Of a DNA stretch of 64,000 nt, positions 1-8,637 are shown one piece after another (the stretch's first letter is position 1; each line of letters starts with the position of its first letter). A program made the position numbers and the translations under genes. The stretch comes from Modestobacter sp. VKM Ac-2977. GTDB lineage: Bacteria; Actinomycetota; Actinomycetes; Mycobacteriales; Geodermatophilaceae. The notes under the pieces are model-generated. The model searched no databases. It saw only the letters and a program-made list of their open reading frames with translations, and was not told the DNA's origin. The DNA lies in NCBI RefSeq assembly GCF_026968045.1, contig NZ_JAPVBQ010000005.1, forward strand, positions 145,516-209,515, written 5' to 3'.

Positions 1-34
1 GAGAGCGGTCTCCGTCGATGATGCGCGGACCGCC

Positions 35-892
35 GTGGTGGAGCCCCCCAGGACGCCGGAATGGCTGTTCGACGCGGAGCCCTCCGGCGGGCACGAACAC
101 GAGGAGCAGGCCGTGGAAGACCACGAGTCCACTCCGGGGACGGTGCGCGACCCGGTCTGGCGGCTGCTGACCCGCGGGGCCGGCGAGCTGATGGTGACCG
201 TGGGGCTGGTCCTGTTGCTGTTCGTCGTCTACGAGGTCTACGTCACCGACCTGCTCAACGACCGCCGGCAGGACCAGTTGACCGAGGAGATCCGCGACCT
301 CTGGGCGGACGCCCCGGAGTCCTCGGGCGTGCTCCCGGTGCTGGTCGAACCGGCGGCCGGTGAGCCGCTCGCGGTGCTGCGCATCCCGCGGCTCGGGGAG
401 GACCACCAGCAGGTCGTGCTGCAGGGCACCGACGAGGCCCAGCTGTCGCAGGGGCCGGGGCACTACGCCGGGACGGCGATGCCGGGGCAGCCCGGCAACC
501 TGGCCATGGCCGGGCACCGGGTGGGCAAGGGATCGCCGTTCATGGACCTCGACCAGCTCCGGCCCGGGGACCCGATCGTGGTGGAGACCGCGGACGCGTG
601 GTTCGTGTACCGGGTGCTCGGCGATCCGGTCACCGGCGACTTCGCCACCGATCCCAGCGGGATCCCCGGCCAGCAGATCGTCCGGCCGTCCGACGTCGAC
701 GTCATCGCCCCCACGCCGGGCGTTGCCGGTGCGGCGCCGTCGGGCACGTACCTGACCCTGACCACCTGCCACCCGAAGTACTCCGCGCGGCAGCGCCTGA
801 TCGTGCACGCCGGCCTGGACGGCGCCCCGGTCGCCAAGGCGGATGCGCCCGCCGGCCCGCCGGCCCTGCTCCAGCACGGAGAGGACTCCTGA
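35..892 (+). CDS. Class E sortase
   Basis: Membrane-anchored cysteine transpeptidase that would attach LAxTG-type secreted proteins to the cell wall. A single hydrophobic segment at about residues 50-72 (VTVGLVLLLFVVYEVYV) makes it a type II membrane protein. The sortase fold follows, with the three catalytic residues in view: His161 (AGHRVG), Cys245 (LTLTTCHP) and Arg254 (SARQRLIV). The TLTTC form of the active site is typical of class E. The reading frame stays open to the left edge of the window, so GTG 35 is only the first visible start and the true start may lie upstream. The stop overlaps the next start (TGATG). A protein carrying a matching LAYTG signal is encoded at 8638-10398. Confidence 0.93.
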   Translation: MVEPPRTPEWLFDAEPSGGHEHEEQAVEDHESTPGTVRDPVWRLLTRGAGELMVTVGLVLLLFVVYEVYVTDLLNDRRQDQLTEEIRDLWADAPESSGVLPVLVEPAAGEPLAVLRIPRLGEDHQQVVLQGTDEAQLSQGPGHYAGTAMPGQPGNLAMAGHRVGKGSPFMDLDQLRPGDPIVVETADAWFVYRVLGDPVTGDFATDPSGIPGQQIVRPSDVDVIAPTPGVAGAAPSGTYLTLTTCHPKYSARQRLIVHAGLDGAPVAKADAPAGPPALLQHGEDS

Positions 893-1050
893 TGTACGGC
901 TGGATCTGGCGGATCCTCCCGGGCGCACGGACGAGCAAGGCGCTGCTCTCCCTGCTGCTGGCGCTCGCCGTCTGCGCGCTGCTGCTGCTCGTCGTCTTCC
1001 CGTGGGTCGAGCCGATGCTCCCGTTCAACGACGTGACCATCGACCAGTGA
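892..1050 (+). CDS. Small membrane protein coupled to sortase (52 aa)
   Basis: A 52-residue protein whose ATG overlaps the sortase stop codon (TGATG), which implies translational coupling. It starts MYGWIWRILPG, has one strong hydrophobic helix at about residues 17-36 (rich in Leu, Ala and Val), and ends in a short acidic tail (FNDVTIDQ). Short peptides of this layout sit directly after class E sortases in other actinobacteria; that comparison is from memory. Its function is unknown; membrane placement beside the sortase suggests an accessory role. The next gene is on the opposite strand, so this pair ends the visible operon. Confidence 0.75.
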   Translation: MYGWIWRILPGARTSKALLSLLLALAVCALLLLVVFPWVEPMLPFNDVTIDQ

Positions 1051-1093
1051 ACCGGCCCGGCTGAGGAGGTCAGACGTCGCGCGGGTCGCGCGG

Positions 1094-3745
1094 TCACATG
1101 CTGCGGCGGAGCTTGAGCAGCGGCGGGCGGCCGTCGGGGTCGATGACGTAGCGGTAGAGGGGCGCGGCCATCAGCCGCTCCTGCAGGGGCGGGCGCTCGA
1201 CGTGGTGGGCGCGCAGCCGGCCGGGGGGGCGGGGTCCGTGACGCCCGCCGGCGTGCCAGGCGTCCAGGGCGGCGGCGCACTCCCGGAACACCGCCACCGC
1301 CCGCTCCGGGTCCAGCAGCTCACCGTCGGCGTCGGCGCGGCCGAGGTGTTCGCGCATCAGCTCCAGCCGCAGCTCCCGGGCGAAGCGGCGGGCCCCGTCC
1401 CCGTGCCCGCCGGGGTCGGTCGGTTCCCGCGGGTCCCGCTCGCTGTCGAGCACGGCGGCGGTCAGCTCCGAGTCGTGCGTCCAGGACCGGCGGTTGAAGT
1501 TGTCGCTGCCGACCGTGGCCCACACGTCGTCGATGACGCAGACCTTGGCGTGCACGTAGACCGGGTTCCCCCGCGCGTTCTCCACGTCGAAGACCTGCAC
1601 CCGGTCCCCACCGGCGGCCCGGACCATGTCCAGCGCCCGGTCCTGCCCGACGGCCGCCGGCAGGATGCTGACCGGGCTGTTCTTGTCCGGGTGCCGGGGC
1701 ACGACGACCACCAGGTGCAGCCGGGGCCGGGAGCGCAGCGCCTCGGCGAACACCCGGGCGACGTCGGTGGACCACATGTACTGGTCCTCCACGTAGACCA
1801 GTCGCTCTGCCCGGGCCAGCGCCTTGGCGTACCCGCGGGCCACGCTCCGCTCGCCCTCCGGGGCGAACGGGTACCCGGGCCAGCGGTTGGGGTAGGTGCG
1901 CAGCAGCTGGACCGCGCACGACCCCTCACCCGGTGGTGCCGGCAGCGCCTCGGGCAGGGACGAAGGCGTCCGGTCCTGCCCGCGCAGCAGGTCGGGCAAC
2001 ACGTGCCACGGCATCCGGGACAGCGCTGCGGGGTCCTCCCACCGCTCCCGGAACACCGTCTCGACCTCGCGCACGACCGGCCCGCGCAGCTCGGCCTGGA
2101 CGTCGTGCCACGCCGGGGTGTCGCCGTAGGCCTCGGAGAACGGCCGGGGCTGTGGGTCGCCCCCGTGGGCGGCGTCGTCCCGGCGGCTGTGCGCGACGTC
2201 GATCCCGCCGACGAACGCGACGTCGTCGGCCGGGCGGTCGCGGTGCCGGACGACGACGAACTTCTGGTGATGGCTGCCCATCGGCCGGACCCGCTGGTCC
2301 AGCAGCACCTCCCCGCCGGTCTCGTTGACGTCCCGGGACAGGCCCCGGTTCTCCTCCGCGGAGTAGCTCATCGCCTCCACGTGCGACCGCCAGATCAGCC
2401 CCTTGACCACGGCGCCGCGGCGGACGGCGTCGGACAACGCCTTCCCCACCGTCAGCCCGTCGTCGGTGAGCAGCTCGTCGGTGTCGCCCCGCCAGCCGGC
2501 GAGGAACACCACGTCGCCGCGCCCGGCGCGGGCGAGCGCCTCGGCCAGAGCGCGGAAGTAGGCGCGGCCGTGCACGATCGGCCGCACCTGGTTGCCCTCG
2601 GTCCACGGTCGCAGCAGGGTGGCGGCGTTGCCGCGCTCGGCGGCGGTGAGGAACCACGCCTCCGGGCCGGCCGGGGCCGCAGGTGGCAGGTCGAGGGTGG
2701 TGTCCAGACGGGCGGCCAGCTCGGCGCCGTCCGGAGCCCGGACGACCGGCACCTCGCCGACGGCACCGCTCGGCTCACCGCCGTCCTGCTCACCCCCGAC
2801 CGGCAGGACCCGCCGCAGCGCGATTGCCTCCACCCGGTCCGGGTGCCGGCGGGCGAAGTCCTGGTAGATCTCCGGGTCGTGCTCGCCGTCGTCCCCCACG
2901 AGCACCCAGCGGATCCCGGGCAGGTCGGTGGACAGCCGCTCCAGCGAGCTCCGCTTGTGGGCCCGGCCGTCCCGGAACCAGGCGCGCGGCGTGATGCCCC
3001 AGTCGGTCATCAGCAGGGCCCCGGCCGGGAACCGGTTCCGGTCCAGGAAGCGGGCCACCGGGCCGGCCAGGTTCCACGGGCCGTTGCTGAGGTAGACCAC
3101 GGGGGCGTGCGGGTGCTCCTGGACCAGCCGGGTGAGCAACAGGGCCATGCCCGGCACCACGGTGCGCCCGCTGCTGGACCGGGCGAAGGTCCGCCAGGCG
3201 GCCCGGAGCGGGTGCCGCAGCCCGGTCACCCAGATGGTGTCGTCGACGTCGCAGACCACGCCGCGGCGGACGTCCGGCGCGGCGACGTGCACGGTCGCCC
3301 GGGCCGGCTCGCGCCCGGGCACGCGCAGCTCGACCTGCGCCGGTCCTGGCGGGAGGGCCACGTCCAGGGTGACGTCGACGAGGCCGGCTGCATCGGACCG
3401 GGCGGTGTGCCGCACGTCGCCCAGCGCGATCTCCACCTCACCGCCGGGCTCCTCGAGGGTGAGGAACCGCCGCCAGCCCGGGATGTCCCGCCGGGCCCCC
3501 GGGTCGGTGCCGACCGGTGCGAGCAGCACCCGGCCCAGCACCCGGGCGCGGCCGCTGGCGCCGTAGCCGGGGAAGGTCAGCGCCGCCGGGTGCCAGCCCC
3601 GGCGTCGGGCCACCCGGGCCAGCTGGTCCCGCAGGCCGTTCTCCAGCCGGTAGGCGATCCCGATCAGCCGGCTGGGGGTGTCGGCGGTGGGATCGGCCGG
3701 GTCTGCTGGCGGACCGCCCCGCCGGCGGTGGGTCTGTGCGGTCAT
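1094..3745 (-). CDS. App1-type phosphatidate phosphatase fused to phospholipase D-like domains
   Basis: An 883-residue two-part protein. The N-terminal half (about residues 150-315) matches the App1/DUF2183 phosphatidate phosphatase domain. It has a HAD-type nucleophile motif (CDVDDTIW, about residue 165), a YLSNGPWN segment and a late VGDDGEHDPEIY motif. The C-terminal half (about 360-770) is phospholipase D-like. Its second HKD motif is complete (HAKVCVID, about 732, then GSDNFNRRSW). In the first (HHQKFVVVR, about 491), Arg occupies the usual Asp position. The two activities would be consecutive: phospholipid to phosphatidate to diacylglycerol. I chose ATG 3745 because a GGAG lies 8 nt upstream; an open extension to 3949 is Pro/Arg-rich and looks non-coding. 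No signal peptide is seen, so it is probably cytoplasmic or peripheral. Confidence 0.88.
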   Translation of the reverse strand: MTAQTHRRRGGPPADPADPTADTPSRLIGIAYRLENGLRDQLARVARRRGWHPAALTFPGYGASGRARVLGRVLLAPVGTDPGARRDIPGWRRFLTLEEPGGEVEIALGDVRHTARSDAAGLVDVTLDVALPPGPAQVELRVPGREPARATVHVAAPDVRRGVVCDVDDTIWVTGLRHPLRAAWRTFARSSSGRTVVPGMALLLTRLVQEHPHAPVVYLSNGPWNLAGPVARFLDRNRFPAGALLMTDWGITPRAWFRDGRAHKRSSLERLSTDLPGIRWVLVGDDGEHDPEIYQDFARRHPDRVEAIALRRVLPVGGEQDGGEPSGAVGEVPVVRAPDGAELAARLDTTLDLPPAAPAGPEAWFLTAAERGNAATLLRPWTEGNQVRPIVHGRAYFRALAEALARAGRGDVVFLAGWRGDTDELLTDDGLTVGKALSDAVRRGAVVKGLIWRSHVEAMSYSAEENRGLSRDVNETGGEVLLDQRVRPMGSHHQKFVVVRHRDRPADDVAFVGGIDVAHSRRDDAAHGGDPQPRPFSEAYGDTPAWHDVQAELRGPVVREVETVFRERWEDPAALSRMPWHVLPDLLRGQDRTPSSLPEALPAPPGEGSCAVQLLRTYPNRWPGYPFAPEGERSVARGYAKALARAERLVYVEDQYMWSTDVARVFAEALRSRPRLHLVVVVPRHPDKNSPVSILPAAVGQDRALDMVRAAGGDRVQVFDVENARGNPVYVHAKVCVIDDVWATVGSDNFNRRSWTHDSELTAAVLDSERDPREPTDPGGHGDGARRFARELRLELMREHLGRADADGELLDPERAVAVFRECAAALDAWHAGGRHGPRPPGRLRAHHVERPPLQERLMAAPLYRYVIDPDGRPPLLKLRRSM

Positions 3746-3994
3746 CCTGGCGGCTCCGTGGGTGGTGACGTCCGTGGGTGGTGGCGCGGCTCCCGGCACC
3801 GTGCAGCGCAGCACCGCGCGGGCCGGGGCGGGCGAGTCCTCAGTCCTATCGTGGAACCACCCGGTCCGCTCGGGCGTTGCGCGGTGCAGCGGTGCAGCCG
3901 GGTGCGGACGCCGGATCGACGACGACGAACAGGGGACCACGGTGAGCACGCGCTGCCCAGGGCCGCGCCATGACCGGACACGGCGGGGACGCCG

Positions 3995-5386
3995 GTGATC
4001 GAGTGGTTGCTGCTCCTGGCGGCCGTCCTCCTCGTCGCCGCCAACGCGGTCTTCGTCGCGGCCGAGTTCTCCCTCATCGCCGCCGACCGGGTCACCCTGG
4101 AACGGGAGGCGGCGGCCGGCGACCGGCGGGCGGCCGGTGTGGTCGCGGCGATGCGCTCGCTGTCCACCCAGCTCTCCGGCGCGCAGTTGGGCATCACCGT
4201 GACCAGTCTGGTCGTCGGGTTCATCGCCGAGCCGTCACTGGCCACGTTGCTGCGTGGCCCGCTGGGGCTGACCGGGCTGGGCGACGGGGCGGTGACCGCG
4301 ATCTCCGTCGGGGTGGCGCTCGCCGTCGCCACCGGGGTGCAGATGGTCTTCGGTGAGCTCGTGCCCAAGAACTGGGCGATCGCCGAGCCGACCCGGGTGG
4401 GGAAGTTCGTGGCCGGGCCCCAGCGTGCCTTCACGACCGCGACCCGGCCGTTGATCACCTTCCTCAACGGGTCGGCGAACCGGTTGCTGCACCTCATGGG
4501 CATCACCCCGACCGAGGAGCTCGCCTCGGCGCGGGCTCCGCAGGAGCTGGCGTCGCTGGTCAACCGGTCGGGGCAGGCCGGGACGCTGGACGTGGGCACG
4601 GCCGACCTCGTCGCCCGGTCCATCCAGTTCGGCGACCGGACGGCGGCCGACGTGATGACCCCCCGCCCGCGGGTGCGGTTCCTCCGTGCGGACCAGCCGG
4701 TCGCCGACCTGCTGGAGCTGGCCGGGTCCAGCGGGCACGCGCGTTTCCCGGTCGAGGGCGAGAGCGTCGACGACGTCGTCGGGGTGGTCCACTTCAAGCA
4801 CGCGATGGCGGTGCCGGCGGCACAGCGGGTGACCCGCACGGTGGGCGAGGTGATGGTGCCGGTGCGCGCGGTGCCGGAGACCGTCGAGCTCGACCCGTTG
4901 CTGGAGACGCTCCGCGAGCCGGGGCTGCAGGTGGCCGTGGTGGTCGACGAGTACGGCGGCACCGCCGGCATCGTGACCCTGGAGGACCTCATCGAGGAGA
5001 TCGTCGGCGAGATCGACGACGAGCAGGACGCCCCCGTCCACCGGCAACGCCAGGCGCCGGACGGGTCCTGGGTGCTCTCCGGCCTGCTGCGGCCGGACGA
5101 GGCCGGGGAGGCCGTGGGGTTGGAGCTGCCCGAGGGCGAGGGGACGGACACGCTCGGCGGACTGCTCACCGAGCGGCTGGGCCGGCTGCCGCGGGTCGGC
5201 GACCGCGTCGTCCTGCCCGCCCGCGACGTCGCCCGTCCGGATCCTGACGGCGTCCCCGTGCCGACCGAGGTGGCGGTGACGGTGACCCGGCTGGACGGCC
5301 ACCGGGTCGACCGGGTGCGGATGCGGCGCACCGGGGGCGCGACCGCAGCCTCGGCACGACGGACCGAGACGGAGACCGCCCGATGA
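3995..5386 (+). CDS. CNNM/CorC-family membrane protein with CBS pair (first of two)
   Basis: Hemolysin-C-like/CNNM protein of 463 residues. The DUF21 transmembrane domain comes first: hydrophobic helices at about residues 1-22, 60-80 and 95-120, and a conserved GELVPKNWAI segment at about 122. A CBS-domain pair follows at about 210-345 (VVVDEYGGTAGIVTLEDLIEEIVGEI is the family signature region), then a C-terminal CorC_HlyC domain. Family members are linked to magnesium or cobalt export and ion homeostasis. The transported ion cannot be read from the sequence. The start is GTG 3995. The stop overlaps the start of the paralogue that follows (ATGA). Confidence 0.9.
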   Translation: MIEWLLLLAAVLLVAANAVFVAAEFSLIAADRVTLEREAAAGDRRAAGVVAAMRSLSTQLSGAQLGITVTSLVVGFIAEPSLATLLRGPLGLTGLGDGAVTAISVGVALAVATGVQMVFGELVPKNWAIAEPTRVGKFVAGPQRAFTTATRPLITFLNGSANRLLHLMGITPTEELASARAPQELASLVNRSGQAGTLDVGTADLVARSIQFGDRTAADVMTPRPRVRFLRADQPVADLLELAGSSGHARFPVEGESVDDVVGVVHFKHAMAVPAAQRVTRTVGEVMVPVRAVPETVELDPLLETLREPGLQVAVVVDEYGGTAGIVTLEDLIEEIVGEIDDEQDAPVHRQRQAPDGSWVLSGLLRPDEAGEAVGLELPEGEGTDTLGGLLTERLGRLPRVGDRVVLPARDVARPDPDGVPVPTEVAVTVTRLDGHRVDRVRMRRTGGATAASARRTETETAR

Positions 5387-6435
5387 GCGACACCGTGGCC
5401 ATCCTGCTCGCGGTGCTCCTGCTCGCCGGGAACGCCTTCTTCGTGGGAGCCGAGTTCGCCCTGGTCTCCGCCCGGCGGACCCAGGTCGAGCCGCGCGCGG
5501 CCGAGGGCGTGCGCGGCGCCCGGACGACGCTGAAGGCGATCGAGAACGTCTCGCTGATGATGGCCGGTGCCCAACTGGGCATCACGGTCTGCTCGCTGGG
5601 GCTGGGTGCGGTGGGTGAGCCGGCCGTGGCACACCTGCTGGAGGGGCCCTTCGCCGCCGCGGGCCTGCCCGAGGCCCTGGTGCACCCGGTGGCGTTCGCC
5701 ATCGCGCTCGCCGTCGTCGTCTTCCTGCACATGGTGCTGGGGGAGATGGTGCCCAAGAACATCTCGCTCGCGGGCCCGGAGCGGGCGGCGCTGCTCCTCG
5801 GACCACCGCTGTACTGGGTCGTCCGTGCGCTGCACCCGCTGATCTGGCTGCTGAACCAGGTGGCCAACCTGGTGCTGCGGGCCTTGCGGGTGACCCCCCA
5901 GGACGAAGTCGCCTCGACGTTCACCCGGGACCAGGTGACCGGCCTGATCGGGGAGTCCCGCCGCGAGGGGCTGCTGGACGAGCGGGAGCACCAGTTGCTG
6001 ACCGGGGCCCTGCAGTTCGACGAGCAGCGGACCGCAGACGTCGCGATCCCGACGGCGGACCTGGTCACCGTGCCGCCCCGGATCACCGTCGCGGAGCTCG
6101 AGGAGGTCTGTGCCACCACCGGGTACTCCCGCTTCCCGGTGGTGGCCGAGGACGGCGACCTCCGAGGCTACGTGCACCTCAAGGACTTCCTCGCCGTCCC
6201 CGCGGAGCAGCGGGACTCCCCGGTCGACCCGGCGCTCATCCGGCCGCTGGCCACCGCGACGACCGACCAGGGGCTGCGCGAGGTGCTGGCCACCATGCAG
6301 CGGGAGGGCGCACACCTGGCCGTCGTCCGTGACGAGGGCCGGACCGTCGGCGTGGTGGCCCTGGAGGACGTGCTGGAGGAGCTGGTCGGCGAGGTGCGTG
6401 ACGCCGCGCAGACGGTGGCGGCCGGTCGTCGGTAG
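5383..6435 (+). CDS. CNNM/CorC-family membrane protein with CBS pair (second, short form)
   Basis: A 350-residue paralogue of the preceding gene, sharing an ATGA overlap and therefore probably co-translated. The DUF21 domain has hydrophobic segments at about residues 1-25, 55-80 and 95-120, and the motif GEMVPKNISL at about 122. CBS repeats follow at about 205-345, ending LEDVLEELVGEV. The protein stops directly after the CBS pair and lacks the CorC_HlyC domain of its neighbour. Actinobacteria often carry such long-plus-short pairs, which suggests a hetero-oligomer. The gene converges on the helicase gene with only 14 bp between the stop codons. Confidence 0.9.
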   Translation: MSDTVAILLAVLLLAGNAFFVGAEFALVSARRTQVEPRAAEGVRGARTTLKAIENVSLMMAGAQLGITVCSLGLGAVGEPAVAHLLEGPFAAAGLPEALVHPVAFAIALAVVVFLHMVLGEMVPKNISLAGPERAALLLGPPLYWVVRALHPLIWLLNQVANLVLRALRVTPQDEVASTFTRDQVTGLIGESRREGLLDEREHQLLTGALQFDEQRTADVAIPTADLVTVPPRITVAELEEVCATTGYSRFPVVAEDGDLRGYVHLKDFLAVPAEQRDSPVDPALIRPLATATTDQGLREVLATMQREGAHLAVVRDEGRTVGVVALEDVLEELVGEVRDAAQTVAAGRR

Positions 6436-6449
6436 CGGCCGCTTCCCGG

Positions 6450-8270
6450 TCAGCTGCGGCGCGACCCCCGGGAGGAGCGGTTGCGCCGTCCGGCGCCGCC
6501 ACCGGTGTTCGCCGTCGGCGCCGGGCGACCGTCGGAGCGGCCGCGACCGCCGCGGCCCCCGGCCGGCCGGGAGCGCTCGGCGCCGCCCCGGCCGGACCTC
6601 GGGCCGCTGCACGGGCGGCAGGTGGTGAACCACGGGGCGATCGAGGTGCCGCACTCCGTGCACGTGCCCGAGCGGCCGATGGCGATCGCGTCGGGCAGCA
6701 GCTCGGTGATGGTCTCGGCGCACGCCTCCTCGAGCTCGGCGGCGTCGTCGCTGTCCAGCCCGGCCACGCCGGGGAACTGGCGGAGCAGCGTCTGGGCGTC
6801 CCGCGCGGCGGCAGCGGCCTGCTCGTACTCCTCGACCGATCCCTTGACCGGGTACTCGGGCAGCACGGTCGCGACCGGCACGGGCAGGCCGACCGCGTGC
6901 TGCAGGGCGGCCCGGGCCAGCACCAGCCAGCGGGTGCGCCGCGGCGGGTTGTAGTCGATGGCCAGGTTGATCAGCCGCCACACCGTCTGCAGGTCGCCGG
7001 CCTCGCCCAGCGGCCCGCGCAGCATCGGCAGGAGGGCGTGCACGCGCAGGACCAGGCCGGTGACGTCGTCGGCGGTCATGCCCTCGCCCTGGGTCGCCAC
7101 CCGCGCCCAGGCCATCCAGCGGGTGAGCGCCTCGGGCAGGTCGACCGCCTCGTACGCACCGAGGTCCTCCAGCTCCGGGCGGAGCCGGGGCCGGCGCTTG
7201 GGCAGGTCGCTCATCTCGTCGCCACGGGCGACCGCGGCACCGGCACCGACCAGCGCGCCGACCGGCTTGAGCCCGGCGACCCCGATCAGGATCCCGGTCT
7301 GGCCGTGCCCGGTGAGCCCGTACCGGCCGGCGCGCCCGGCGATCTGGGCGACCTCCCAGGTGCGCAGCGGACGCAGCTCCTGGCCGTCGAACTTGGTGGT
7401 CTCGGCGAACAGCACCGTGGTGGCCGGCACGTTGATCCCGTGGCCGATGACGTCCGTGGTCACCAGCACGTCGAACTCACCGCGGGTGAACCTGTCGATG
7501 ACCTGGCGGCGGGTGGCCGGCGGCAGCGCGCCGTAGAGCACGCCGACCTTGCCGGGCCGGTGCTGGTCCAGCTCGGCGGCGACGGCGTAGACGGCCTTGC
7601 GGGAGAACGCCACGACCAGCGTCTGCGGGCGGACGGCGTCGGTGCGCACCGGTGCCTTGAGGACGTCGAGCCGCGAGAGCCGCTTGTGGTTGACGACCTG
7701 CACCTGCTGGGCGTCGGTGACCAGCGGCTTGAGCACCAGGTAGGCCTCGGCGGCGGAGATCAGGTGCATCTCGCGGTACTCGCCGGTCAGCAGCAGCCGG
7801 GCCCAGTGGTGGCCGCGGTCGGGGTCGGTGACCCAGTGGGACTCGTCGAGGACGAGCAGCTCGCCGCGATCGGGGGCCTTCTCCACGGTGCAGCAGACGA
7901 TCGCCGCGTTCGGGTCGATCTCCTCCTCACCGGTGGACAGGCCCACGGTGCCCGGCGGGAGCTGGGCGGAGAGCTTGGCGTAGGCCTCGTGCGCCAGTTG
8001 ACGCAGCGGCGCGGCGTAGACGCCCGAGCCGGTGGCGGCCAGCGCCTGCAGCGACTCGTAGGTCTTGCCGGAGTTGGTCGGACCGAGGTGGAAGACCACC
8101 TTCTCCGGGCGGGTGGCGCGGGTGGGGAGCTCGGGCGCGGCGCCGTCCACCCAGATCTGCTGGGCGCGCTTCTCGTCGCGCGCGGCGGTCCGGTCGGCGT
8201 CACGGGCGGCGGTCTCGCGAGCCGCACTGCGCTCACGGCGCCGGGTGGGGGAGTGCTGGGGGCCGGTCAC
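6450..8270 (-). CDS. Suv3-like DEAD/DEAH-box RNA helicase
   Basis: A 606-residue superfamily 2 helicase resembling mitochondrial Suv3. Motif I is HLGPTNSGKTY (about residue 67) and the following GVYAAPLRQLAHEAY block is Suv3-like. Motif II is LDESH. Motifs V/VI read TTDVIGHGINVP and QIAGRAGRYG (about 285-325). The C-terminal domain ends in a Cys4 cluster (CTECG, 11 residues, then CRPC) that could bind zinc, followed by about 50 residues rich in Arg and Gly (RGG-like), expected to bind RNA. The start is a GTG. Expected role: RNA unwinding during RNA decay. No ribonuclease gene is adjacent. Confidence 0.88.
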   Translation of the reverse strand: MTGPQHSPTRRRERSAARETAARDADRTAARDEKRAQQIWVDGAAPELPTRATRPEKVVFHLGPTNSGKTYESLQALAATGSGVYAAPLRQLAHEAYAKLSAQLPPGTVGLSTGEEEIDPNAAIVCCTVEKAPDRGELLVLDESHWVTDPDRGHHWARLLLTGEYREMHLISAAEAYLVLKPLVTDAQQVQVVNHKRLSRLDVLKAPVRTDAVRPQTLVVAFSRKAVYAVAAELDQHRPGKVGVLYGALPPATRRQVIDRFTRGEFDVLVTTDVIGHGINVPATTVLFAETTKFDGQELRPLRTWEVAQIAGRAGRYGLTGHGQTGILIGVAGLKPVGALVGAGAAVARGDEMSDLPKRRPRLRPELEDLGAYEAVDLPEALTRWMAWARVATQGEGMTADDVTGLVLRVHALLPMLRGPLGEAGDLQTVWRLINLAIDYNPPRRTRWLVLARAALQHAVGLPVPVATVLPEYPVKGSVEEYEQAAAAARDAQTLLRQFPGVAGLDSDDAAELEEACAETITELLPDAIAIGRSGTCTECGTSIAPWFTTCRPCSGPRSGRGGAERSRPAGGRGGRGRSDGRPAPTANTGGGAGRRNRSSRGSRRS

Positions 8271-8637
8271 AGACAGGGAGTGTCCTTCGCTGAGGGATCA
8301 GGCGGTGGGAGGTCGACGCGCACGTGCGCGGACCATCGCAGGGTGGAACACCGCCAGTGCTCCCATCATGCCCCATCCAGGGCTCCACGACGATCCAGAG
8401 GATGGTCGTGCAGCTCTGCCAAGCCGTGGGGCGCATGGAGTCGGCGTCTGCTCGATCGACTGTAGGCAAGTGACCAAGGAACCATCTGCTCACCACAGGT
8501 AACGGTCTGGTAACGGCACGCACCAACGGCTCGGCGGCGCACAGTCGACGCTCAGGTGAGTGCCAGGTTCCGTGCAGCACCCGGACCTCCGGGTAGACGA
8601 GCCCGGCGTTCCGGGCACCCCCACCTGGGAGATCGAC
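8271..8637. other. Intergenic region between helicase and LAYTG protein genes
   Basis: A divergent promoter region of 367 bp with no convincing gene. It holds a perfect 14-bp palindrome centred on CACGTG at 8317-8330, close to the helicase start. It also holds a tandem pair of GGTAACGG at 8498-8516. I see no unambiguous -35/-10 pair. Confidence 0.5.
8498..8516 (+). promoter_or_regulatory. Direct repeat GGTAACGG x2, 11-bp period
   Basis: GGTAACGG occurs at 8498-8505 and again at 8509-8516, one helical turn apart, about 120 bp upstream of the LAYTG protein. Direct repeats with an 11-bp period are the usual binding layout for OmpR/PhoB-type response regulators. GTnAC-type cores are associated with MtrA, which controls cell-wall genes in actinobacteria. 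Assignment to MtrA is inference. Confidence 0.45.

Noticed and set aside
1202..3973. Open frame of 923 codons on the plus strand opposite the App1-phospholipase D gene
   Set aside because: It mirrors the real gene on the other strand, is rich in Pro, Gly, Arg and Val with no recognisable domain, and arises from the high GC content.
3742..6981. Minus-strand open frame of over 1000 codons across the CNNM genes
   Set aside because: Low-complexity Arg/Ser/Pro composition; the two CNNM proteins on the plus strand have family signatures and an ATGA overlap.
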